Source: Candidatus Aerophobota bacterium (GTDB lineage: Bacteria; Aerophobota; Aerophobia; Aerophobales; AE-B3A). Taken from it: a stretch of 16,216 nucleotides of DNA. Made by a program: the position numbers and the translations under genes. Where the stretch lies: NCBI GenBank assembly GCA_030672445.1, contig DAOVGK010000024.1:1-16216 (forward strand), in the 5' to 3' direction. Shown here piece by piece: positions 6,642 to 13,560 of this stretch. The notes beneath the pieces are model-generated. The model did not search any database and had not been told where the DNA came from. It saw only the letters and a program-made list of their open reading frames with translations. Positions within the stretch are counted from its first letter, which is position 1, and each line of letters begins with the position of its first letter.

Positions 6642-9446
6642 CTAAGCAATGGTCTCATTCGAAGTTAGTCCACTCACCTTAAAGGAATAGGATCCAGACC
6701 CAACCTCAAACGTCACATAATCCTCATCCTCTCTCCCTCCGGTGATTCCTGCAATACCTCCTACATATGAGCCATTTTCCCAAATGGTCTTTTCGCCCTC
6801 TTTAACTATAACTTTTTCCAACCCTATCTTTGGAATATGTACCTTTGCTTCGCTATTAAAGGGCAAAGTGACATTTAAAACCAGCGACCTATCGTGTCTG
6901 GCCCAACTTGAGGATACTATGCCTCTAATGGTCTTAACCGAGGCACTGGCATATTTGAGATCGCCAACGGGGTAGGGTTTGATGATGATGCGCTGGAAAC
7001 CAGGGCCAGCAGAATCAAGACCAATGCCGGCCAGCACCTTGTAGAACCAGGCATCCACGGTGCCAAACATTATATGATTGTGCGAGTTCATACCAGCATC
7101 TGCAAGGTACTCCCACCGCTCCCAAAGAGTAGTTGCACCTTCTTGGATCATATATCCCCAACTGGGATAGGTGGTCTGTGTTGCAAGTTTATAGGCAAGA
7201 TCTGTGTATCCAAATTTTGTTAAGGTATCAAATATATACCTGGTGCCCACAATCCCTGTGTTAAGATGGGTACTCTGTGTTACTATGATATCATCCACTA
7301 AATTTTTTAACACATCTGCTTTCTTATCTTCAGGGACCATATCCAAGAATAGAGGAAGCACATTGGAGGTTTGGCTGCTGGGGGCAAACAATGGAAGAAT
7401 TCTCTTAATCATCTCGTCTTTCTTAACTGCAGGAGTCCCCGCAGGTACCAGAAGTTCAGCTCTCTTACGCAGATCAGCATATTTTTCACCACAATAGCGA
7501 TCCTCCTGCAGAAATTCCCTGTTGAAGGCCTCTTTGATCTTATCGGAGAGCTGAGCGTACTTTTCTGCATCCTCGTGCTTGCCCGAAATACGGGCAATTT
7601 TAGACAACAGCACCACATCATGACAGTAATACCAAGTTGAGGTCAGTCTTAGCGCAGTATCCACTGGACGAACGTGCCGGGGAGGACACCAGTCTCCACA
7701 TTTACCGTAGGTAACTATGTAATCGGTTGCTTGGGTACCGAGAAAATCAACCCACTTTTTGATAACAGAATAGTTTTGCTCTAAAATCTGTTTATCCTCA
7801 TAATAGAGATACAGATACCAGGGAATAACCACACAAGCTGTGCCCCAGGCGGGATCAGCAGGATAAAGACTCCAATAGGGTGGAACAACATCTGGCACAC
7901 TGCCGTCTTCTTGTTGTGCGTCCTCGATATCTCCCATCCATTTCGTAAAAAAACCGGCCGTATCAAAATTATACATTGCCTCTTCCGCCGTAAGCTGTGC
8001 ATCTCCCATCCACCCCATGCGCTCATCGCGTTGGGGACAGTCCGTGGGAACACTCATGAGATTACTCAACTGTCCCCAGAGCACATTCTGGTGAATGCGG
8101 TTGACCAAGGGATGAGAGCACACAAAGGCCCCAACAGGCTCGACCGCTGAGTAGACTACCCGTCCTTCTAAACTGTCCAACATCGGCGTACCAGGAAAAC
8201 CGGTTACTTCAACATAACGAAAACCGTGGTAGGTAAAGCGTGGCTCGTATAACTCTTCTCCTTCTCCTTTCAGGATGTAGGTATCGGCTGCCTTTGCTCC
8301 GCGATTGGGTACGGTGTTAATCACCCTGTTCTCATCCAATAATTCAGCATACCTCAGTTGTACCTGAGAACCTCTTAGTCCACGCACACGCAGTCTGACC
8401 CAGCCGGTAAAATTTTGTCCAAAATCATAGATGTACATGTTCGGTTTTGGATTGGTAATTTCTACAGGTTGCATTGTCTTTACTACCTTAATTGAGGGAA
8501 AGCTCGCCTGGGAAACAAGTTTCCCTCCTGGAGCATCTGCTGTCTTTGCAACGTCCCACCTGGAGTCATCATAGGAGGGCATATCCCAGCCTGGCTTTTC
8601 AAGTCGAGCATCATAGGTTTCTCCACCATAGATATCATCCCTGACAATCGGACCTTGGGCAGTCTTCCACGTCTCATCAGTTACAATCCGCATACAGGAG
8701 CCATCGGTGAAATCTAGATGTAGTTGTACTATCAGCACCGGTGAATCACCGTACTTTTTTAGTGGCATTGGACTCCTATTAACTATCTCATCTGGCGGGC
8801 TATACCGTCCATTACCGAGCATAACACCTACTGCATTTTCACCCCCTTTGAGCTGGTTAGTTACATCATAGGTAACATACAGTGATCTTTTGTCGTAATC
8901 AGTCCAGCCTGGATCAAGAACATGATCGCTAACTTTTTCTCCATTAATTCGCAGCTCGTAGTAACCCAATCCACATATGTATGCCCGTGCCCGCTCAATA
9001 TCTTTGCCAACAGTAAACTCCTTACGGAGGAGATTTCCTCCCTTAATCCATTTTCCTTTCCAGTCATCGGGCTTCAAAAGGCCCATCTCAAATGTAGCTG
9101 TCTTACTCCACGGACTTACCTTTCCATCTTTATCCCACACACGTACCTTCCAGTAATAAGTTTTTCTACTTTCTAGAGGAGTGCCACCATAGAGAACATT
9201 TACTGACTGTCCTGAGGTTACTTTACCGCTGTCCCACACATCACCGCTATCGGTGTCTAAATATTCCCCCCTGCACGCAACAAGCACGTGGTAGGCTGAC
9301 TGAAGCTGTCCACGTTCGGAGTGATTAAGCACCCAAGAAAACCGCGGCGAGGCTGCGTCAATTCCCACTGGGTCCAAGGTATACTCACAAAGCAGATCTG
9401 TAGGTCGCCCCACCATTTTTTCACCTTTCTCCCCTTGCAAGCTCAT
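6642..9446 (-). CDS. Glycoside hydrolase family 78 alpha-L-rhamnosidase
   Basis: It releases terminal alpha-L-rhamnose from oligosaccharides or glycosides. The 934-aa protein follows the bacterial GH78 plan: an N-terminal fibronectin-like beta domain (about 14-122, with P-R-F-S-W-V-L and Y-Y-W-K-V-R-V-W-D); the N-terminal rhamnosidase domain (about 130-320, with G-L-G-Y-Y-E-L-R-I-N-G); a concanavalin-like domain with Y-D-F-G-Q-N-F-T-G-W (340-349); the alpha/alpha barrel (about 440-800); and a C-terminal beta domain. The catalytic motif D-C-P-Q-R-D-E-R-M-G-W (469-479) holds the likely general acid E475, and G-A-T-T-L-W-E-R-W (770-778) holds E776, the likely base. With no signal peptide it should act in the cytoplasm on imported substrate. 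Start at ATG 9446 behind GGGAGAG; M11, behind GAAAGGTG, is an alternative. It lies 174 bp after the last transporter gene. Confidence 0.93.
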   Translation of the reverse strand: MSLQGEKGEKMVGRPTDLLCEYTLDPVGIDAASPRFSWVLNHSERGQLQSAYHVLVACRGEYLDTDSGDVWDSGKVTSGQSVNVLYGGTPLESRKTYYWKVRVWDKDGKVSPWSKTATFEMGLLKPDDWKGKWIKGGNLLRKEFTVGKDIERARAYICGLGYYELRINGEKVSDHVLDPGWTDYDKRSLYVTYDVTNQLKGGENAVGVMLGNGRYSPPDEIVNRSPMPLKKYGDSPVLIVQLHLDFTDGSCMRIVTDETWKTAQGPIVRDDIYGGETYDARLEKPGWDMPSYDDSRWDVAKTADAPGGKLVSQASFPSIKVVKTMQPVEITNPKPNMYIYDFGQNFTGWVRLRVRGLRGSQVQLRYAELLDENRVINTVPNRGAKAADTYILKGEGEELYEPRFTYHGFRYVEVTGFPGTPMLDSLEGRVVYSAVEPVGAFVCSHPLVNRIHQNVLWGQLSNLMSVPTDCPQRDERMGWMGDAQLTAEEAMYNFDTAGFFTKWMGDIEDAQQEDGSVPDVVPPYWSLYPADPAWGTACVVIPWYLYLYYEDKQILEQNYSVIKKWVDFLGTQATDYIVTYGKCGDWCPPRHVRPVDTALRLTSTWYYCHDVVLLSKIARISGKHEDAEKYAQLSDKIKEAFNREFLQEDRYCGEKYADLRKRAELLVPAGTPAVKKDEMIKRILPLFAPSSQTSNVLPLFLDMVPEDKKADVLKNLVDDIIVTQSTHLNTGIVGTRYIFDTLTKFGYTDLAYKLATQTTYPSWGYMIQEGATTLWERWEYLADAGMNSHNHIMFGTVDAWFYKVLAGIGLDSAGPGFQRIIIKPYPVGDLKYASASVKTIRGIVSSSWARHDRSLVLNVTLPFNSEAKVHIPKIGLEKVIVKEGEKTIWENGSYVGGIAGITGGREDEDYVTFEVGSGSYSFKVSGLTSNETIA

Positions 9447-9498
9447 TTTACTCTCCCTTTTGCCTTTTATTTAGTAAACTACCCTCTTCTTTTAAATT

Positions 9499-9510
9499 CA
9501 TACCGGTATG
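9499..9510. promoter_or_regulatory. 12-bp perfect palindrome upstream of the rhamnosidase gene, possible operator
   Basis: CATACCGGTATG is fully self-complementary and lies 53 bp before the rhamnosidase start. A symmetric 12-mer with a central CG is typical of LacI-type operators, and a LacI-family remnant lies in the same cluster. I see no matching copy before the transporter genes or the cupin gene, and no clear -35/-10 pair beside it, so the role is a guess. Confidence 0.35.
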
Positions 9511-9540
9511 GACGTCGAGAAACGCGAAACAGATAGCTAA

Positions 9541-9569
9541 AATAAAAAAATATTGGACCTAACGTCCAA
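9541..9569 (-). terminator. Probable intrinsic terminator of the ABC transporter operon
   Basis: On the minus strand TTGGAC-GTTAG-GTCCAA forms a 6-bp stem with a 5-base loop (9553-9569). It is followed at once by TATTTTTTTATT (9541-9552). It lies about 50 bp past the last transporter stop codon. The stem is short, so termination may be partial, allowing read-through to the rhamnosidase. Confidence 0.5.
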
Positions 9570-9620
9570 AAACTTTTGAAACCAATCACTCAACTTGCAG
9601 AAACGAGCCGTGTAGACTCC

Positions 9621-10604
9621 TCATTTTTTCTTGTACAAATAGCATTTTACTACTCTTCCATCTACCAATATATCTTCTGGGTCCTGCTTTCTGCAGATAT
9701 CCATAACGCAAGGGCACCTTCCTGCGAATTTACATCCGGATCGAGCGAACTCCTTCACCTCAAGCGTTGAGAGTTCTATTTCCCCTTTCCACTTTCTATT
9801 CGGATCGGGCTCCGGAACAGATTGTTTAAGAATCTGGGTGTAAGGATGTAGAGGCTCAACCAAGACCTTTTCCACAGGGCCCATTTCTACGATGATACCC
9901 CTGAGCATTATGGCTATGCGATCACTGATGTAATAAGCAGTGGCGAGGTCGTGAGTTATGTATACCACAGTAACATCGAACTGCTCTTTGAGCTTTTTGA
10001 AGAGATTGACGATAGACATTCTCAGTGAAGTATCAACCATTGAAACCGGCTCATCTGCGATGAGGAGAGAAGGACCCGTCGTCAGTGCCCGTGCTACAGA
10101 TACCCTTTGGAGTTGGCCACCTGAGAGTTCATTGGGGTATCTTCCTCGAATTTCCTCTAAAGAAAACCCAACCGCATTCAAAGACTTTTCCAGGATTTGA
10201 TTGGCACCTTTCCCATTGTGAGCCATACCGTAATTAACGGCCGTCTCATAAAGATATGTATCAACTTTTTTCAGGGGATTGAAAGTCTCAAAGGGATTCT
10301 GGAATATTGGTTGAACTTCCTTCATAAACCATATCCGCTCTTTTTTGCTTTTTATCTTCGTGACATCCTTGCTTTTGTACAATATACTCCCATAGGTTGG
10401 TTCAATAAGGCCAAGTATTATCCTGGCAAGAGTCGTTTTCCCACTGCCACTTTCCCCGGCTAATGTGAATATCTCCGGATGAGCAGATTCTATCTCAAAG
10501 TGCGCTTTATTCACCGCCACTAGCTTACTTCTCGAAAACCCACCACCTATGGTAAAAATCTTCGTGAGATCCTTAACAGCCAGCAATGTATCGTTATTGC
10601 TCAT
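9621..10604 (-). CDS. Opp/Dpp-type ABC transporter ATP-binding protein, second ATPase (OppF-like)
   Basis: One of two ATPases that power the importer from the cytoplasmic face. The 327-aa protein has Walker A G-E-S-G-S-G-K-T-T (50-58), Q-loop Q102, signature L-S-G-G-Q-L-Q-R (160-167), Walker B L-L-I-A-D-E-P (180-186) with E185, and switch H218. After the ATPase domain comes the Opp-type tail H-P-Y-T-Q-I-L (253-259) and a cysteine group (C291, C297, C304, C321) like the [4Fe-4S] region known in Opp/Dpp ATPases. The D-loop reads S-M-V-D, near the usual S-x-L-D. It starts 11 bp inside the end of the preceding ATPase gene, which indicates translational coupling. The substrate cannot be read from the ATPase; the neighbouring rhamnosidase suggests oligosaccharides. 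Confidence 0.92.
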   Translation of the reverse strand: MSNNDTLLAVKDLTKIFTIGGGFSRSKLVAVNKAHFEIESAHPEIFTLAGESGSGKTTLARIILGLIEPTYGSILYKSKDVTKIKSKKERIWFMKEVQPIFQNPFETFNPLKKVDTYLYETAVNYGMAHNGKGANQILEKSLNAVGFSLEEIRGRYPNELSGGQLQRVSVARALTTGPSLLIADEPVSMVDTSLRMSIVNLFKKLKEQFDVTVVYITHDLATAYYISDRIAIMLRGIIVEMGPVEKVLVEPLHPYTQILKQSVPEPDPNRKWKGEIELSTLEVKEFARSGCKFAGRCPCVMDICRKQDPEDILVDGRVVKCYLYKKK

Positions 10605-11592
10605 ACTCTCTCTCGTCTGATAGACAGAAGCATGCTACTTTATGTCCACCTCCAACATCCACCAAGAGAGGAACTTCCTCTTTGCACACTTCATGAACAT
10701 GTGGACATCGTGGGTGGAATCTACACCCCCCTGGTGGATTACCAAGAGGAGGGGGGGCTCCTGGAGCACTTACTCTATATGATTTGTCACCGATCCGGGG
10801 AAGAGAGCCTATAAGATATTTCGTATAGGGGTGTAGAGAGTTTTTGAATATATCAGTGGTCTTTGCTTCCTCAATGATTTTGCCAGCGTACATTATAGCG
10901 ACCCTATCAGCTATGTTTGCATGGACGGCCATATCATGTGTAACTAATACAAGAGTGTTTTTCTGTTCTTTTTGAATTTTTTTAAGAAGTTGTATCACAC
11001 CTCTTTGTACTACCACGTCTAAAGCAGTGGAAGGTTCATCCGCGAAGATAACCCCGGGTTTGAGAACCGTGGCCAGAGCTATTGTCACTCTTTGCCTCAT
11101 CCCCCCAGAAAGTTGATGGGGATATGAGGCCAGAACCTCCAAAGGTAAACCGAGATCTCTTAAATGATTCCTCACAGGAATCTCAAAGTCCTCTTTTTTC
11201 TCGATTTTCTGGTGAGTTCCTATAAAATCCTGGAATGTCTTCTTTATTCTCCTCACCGGATTGAGGACACTCATGGATCCTTGGGGTATATAAGAGACCT
11301 CTTTCCATCGTATCTTTCTTCGTTCGTTGTTTTGCAATGACAAAATATCGGTGCTTCCATCCCCAAAATTGTAAATTACCTTTCCGCCGAGGACCGTTAA
11401 AGGCGGCTTTATCATGCCAAAGAGCACTTTTATGAGCGTGGTCTTGCCACACCCTGATTCCCCGGCGATTCCCAAAATCTCGTTCTGGTTAATCTCCAGA
11501 GAAACATCTTCAACTGCTCTAATGGTCCATTTAACTCCATAGACACTGGTAACATAGTAAGCCCTTACTTTTTCTGCCTTAATTATGGCCAT
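10594..11592 (-). CDS. Opp/Dpp-type ABC transporter ATP-binding protein, first ATPase (OppD-like)
   Basis: Cytoplasmic ATPase of the importer, expected to pair with the OppF-like subunit. In 332 aa: Walker A G-E-S-G-C-G-K-T-T (44-52), Q-loop Q104 in Y-I-P-Q-G, signature L-S-G-G-M-R-Q-R (161-168), Walker B V-I-F-A-D-E-P (181-187) with E186, D-loop A-L-D, and switch H219. The C-terminal oligopeptide/dipeptide extension has H-P-Y-T-K-Y-L and the cysteine set G-C-R-F-H-P-R-C-P (C290, C296), C303 and C321, matching the [4Fe-4S] site of DppD/OppD proteins. Proline-rich A-P-G-A-P-P-P-L-G (277-285) precedes it, as in the family. It begins 5 bp after the permease stop, and its ribosome site probably lies inside the end of that gene. 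Confidence 0.93.
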   Translation of the reverse strand: MAIIKAEKVRAYYVTSVYGVKWTIRAVEDVSLEINQNEILGIAGESGCGKTTLIKVLFGMIKPPLTVLGGKVIYNFGDGSTDILSLQNNERRKIRWKEVSYIPQGSMSVLNPVRRIKKTFQDFIGTHQKIEKKEDFEIPVRNHLRDLGLPLEVLASYPHQLSGGMRQRVTIALATVLKPGVIFADEPSTALDVVVQRGVIQLLKKIQKEQKNTLVLVTHDMAVHANIADRVAIMYAGKIIEEAKTTDIFKNSLHPYTKYLIGSLPRIGDKSYRVSAPGAPPPLGNPPGGCRFHPRCPHVHEVCKEEVPLLVDVGGGHKVACFCLSDEREYEQ

Positions 11593-11597
11593 AGGAT

Positions 11598-12461
11598 TTA
11601 TGCCCTCATCTTAATTCTCTGAAGCCTGGTTCGTGGATCAAGGTACTCGCTGATACTGGCCGATAGCATGTAGAATGCCACGACCGTCAAGATTCCTGCA
11701 ATTATCGGTGGAGAAATCCACCACCATATCCCTCTGAGCATAGCTTGATGGTAATTGGCCCAATAGATCATTGTCCCAATCGTCGGTGTTGCAAGAGCAG
11801 AAAGTCCCAAGATAGACAAAGTAATTTCCATGCCTATCGCCCATAAAAATCCACTTATAAAATCAGCCATCATATACGGTATAAGAAACGGGAAGTGCTC
11901 CTTAAAAACAACTTTAAAGGTATTCATCCCTGAAAAGACAGCTGTGTAAGTAAATTCTCTTTCCCTCAGGCTGAGAACCTGAGCTCTGTATCGTTTTGAG
12001 GGCCACGCCCAATCAAGGACTGCGAGTGTAATAGCCAGCGTGAGAATGCTCATCTTCTCCTTTAAAAAAAAGGAGAGAAGTATCAATATGGGAAGGCGAG
12101 GGATTACAACGAAACTATCAGTGATGGTTGACAGGATTCTGTCACGGGTACCTCCTATGTAACCGGATAACAAACCATTAGACACTGCTATTGTCCTGGA
12201 AATGAGGGCACAGAAGACACCAAGGATGAGAGAGTTCCGTACAGCATATGTCAACTTCCAAAAAATATCCTGCCCAAGCGAATTTGTTCCAAAAGGATGT
12301 TCAAAGGAAGGTAGAAGATTTCTTGAAACAACGCGTCTTACCGTTGGGCCATAAGGAGAAAAAAACGAAAGAATTACCAGTGAGATCACGATTAAGATAA
12401 CAAACAACCCAACGGAAAACCTCTTGTCGCACTTGATAAGGTCTTTTACTATTACGAGCAT
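11598..12461 (-). CDS. Opp/Dpp-type ABC transporter permease, OppC-like
   Basis: Inner-membrane channel subunit of 287 aa. A first membrane helix (about 16-34) is followed by an external segment containing H-P-F-G-T-N-S-L-G-Q-D-I-F (55-67), the hallmark of OppC/DppC permeases. Further hydrophobic helices at about 78-100, 118-133, 137-152, 205-228 and 249-270 give the usual six. The cytoplasmic coupling loop (about 170-197) is F-T-Y-T-A-V-F-S-G-M-N, then P-F-L-I-P; the conserved small residues of the EAA loop are partly replaced (A-V-F in place of A-A-x), a mild divergence that may still couple to the ATPase. It starts 10 bp after the other permease gene with a weak ribosome site, so coupling to upstream translation is likely. 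Confidence 0.9.
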   Translation of the reverse strand: MLVIVKDLIKCDKRFSVGLFVILIVISLVILSFFSPYGPTVRRVVSRNLLPSFEHPFGTNSLGQDIFWKLTYAVRNSLILGVFCALISRTIAVSNGLLSGYIGGTRDRILSTITDSFVVIPRLPILILLSFFLKEKMSILTLAITLAVLDWAWPSKRYRAQVLSLREREFTYTAVFSGMNTFKVVFKEHFPFLIPYMMADFISGFLWAIGMEITLSILGLSALATPTIGTMIYWANYHQAMLRGIWWWISPPIIAGILTVVAFYMLSASISEYLDPRTRLQRIKMRA

Positions 12462-12471
12462 GTTTCTTTAA

Positions 12472-13476
12472 TCATCTGTATCTAATTCTTGGATCAAAAA
12501 GTGGATAGAGAAGATCGATTATCAAAGCGGCTGTTGCAATCCCAACAATAGAGAACACCGTTATCCCTATGATGAGATTAAAATCTCCTTGAAGTATAGC
12601 AGTATAAAGCACCTGACCCATTCCAGGGTAAGAGAAAACATACTCTGTAATAAGAGCACCGCTGAAAATAATGCCTAAGCTGAGGGCAAGGTCGGTAATC
12701 TGAGGAAGCAAGCTGTTTCTCATCACGTATTGGAACAGTATTTTGCCTCGGGGTAATGCCGCTGCCTCAGCATAGGTGACATAATCACTTGCAACAACAG
12801 TTGATGTCAGTGCCTTTTGGCTCAAGACTCGGTATCCTACGGTAATCATGATGAGAGAGAGAGCGGGAAGAAAGCCGTGTTTGAGAACACTGCCGATGAA
12901 TGTCCAACTGAAAGACAGCTTCAGGCCTATACCGGCTCCACCCACTAGAGGGAAAATGGGGAAAACATAAGCAAATAAAATCACCAAAATCAAAGCCATT
13001 ATGTAATAAGGAATAGGATAGATACACATGATAATAGTATCCAAAACGTGGGCCCATTTTCTCCCAGAGAAGTAGCCTGTCAAGGTTCCGATAATAATAC
13101 CGATTATCCACGCTATAATAGTAGAAATTATCAACAATCCGGCCGTCCAAGGTAATGAGATTGCTATGACCTTTATAACTGGCGTGGGAAACATGGTAAG
13201 GGATGGTCCAAGGTCACCTCTAAGGAGATGCTTCCAGAACCTAACATATTGTTGGAAAATACTTCCCCTTAAACCATAAAGGTCTGCCAAAACCTCTTCT
13301 AGCTTCTCTACCGCTTCTGGGTTCATAGCCCCATAAGCTGTTACCCTATTGAGCGTCGTTTGAACAGGATCCGTTGGGGTAAGCCTCGGTACTATGAAGG
13401 TTACAGTTACTCCCACGAAAATAACAATCAACCACTGCATTATCCTGGGCACGATATATCTTTTTAAAAGGCTCAT
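12472..13476 (-). CDS. Opp/Dpp-type ABC transporter permease, OppB-like
   Basis: Inner-membrane channel subunit of 334 aa. The first helix (about 12-30) ends in F-I-V-P-R-L-T-P-T-D-P, the classical OppB/DppB motif. An external helical stretch with G-S-I-F-Q-Q-Y-V-R-F-W-K-H-L-L-R-G-D-L-G (71-90) leads into helices at about 110-134, 145-172, 200-216, 262-280 and 301-323. The EAA coupling loop is textbook: Y-A-E-A-A-A-L-P-R-G-K (235-245), then R-N-S-L-L-P (253-258), followed by E-Y-V-F-S-Y-P-G-M-G (278-287). Its ribosome site is only an AGGA. It is separated from the binding-protein gene by a strong GC-rich hairpin, so it should be expressed below it. Confidence 0.92.
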   Translation of the reverse strand: MSLLKRYIVPRIMQWLIVIFVGVTVTFIVPRLTPTDPVQTTLNRVTAYGAMNPEAVEKLEEVLADLYGLRGSIFQQYVRFWKHLLRGDLGPSLTMFPTPVIKVIAISLPWTAGLLIISTIIAWIIGIIIGTLTGYFSGRKWAHVLDTIIMCIYPIPYYIMALILVILFAYVFPIFPLVGGAGIGLKLSFSWTFIGSVLKHGFLPALSLIMITVGYRVLSQKALTSTVVASDYVTYAEAAALPRGKILFQYVMRNSLLPQITDLALSLGIIFSGALITEYVFSYPGMGQVLYTAILQGDFNLIIGITVFSIVGIATAALIIDLLYPLFDPRIRYR

Positions 13477-13491
13477 TTTTTTGTCCTACAG

Positions 13492-13523
13492 AAAAACCCC
13501 CCTCCCCACAGGGAGGAGGGGGG
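13492..13523 (-). terminator. Strong GC-rich hairpin with T-run between binding protein and permease genes (attenuating terminator)
   Basis: Read on the minus strand, six C's then TCC pair with GGA then six G's, extended by a G-T wobble and one more G-C pair, around a short loop (13497-13523), followed by TTTTT (13492-13496) and C. This is a classic intrinsic terminator, placed 13 bp after the binding-protein stop codon and inside the operon. Partial read-through would yield much more binding protein than membrane subunits, as usual for importers. Confidence 0.75.
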
Positions 13524-13529
13524 ATGATT

Positions 13530-13560
13530 CTTAAGGCTACTTTGTTCCCGTAGCCTTAAG
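13530..13560. repeat. 11-bp perfect inverted repeat spanning the binding-protein stop codon
   Basis: CTTAAGGCTAC (13530-13540) and GTAGCCTTAAG (13550-13560) pair perfectly around a 9-base loop. The repeat encodes the last codons (L-K-A-T-G-T-K) and the TAG of the binding-protein gene. In the transcript it forms a second hairpin only 6 bp before the GC-rich terminator. It probably stabilises the 3' end of the binding-protein mRNA. Confidence 0.6.

Noticed and set aside
7204..8150. Several open frames of 79-97 codons on the plus strand within the GH78 gene
   Set aside because: All lie antisense to a well-supported gene and resemble no family.
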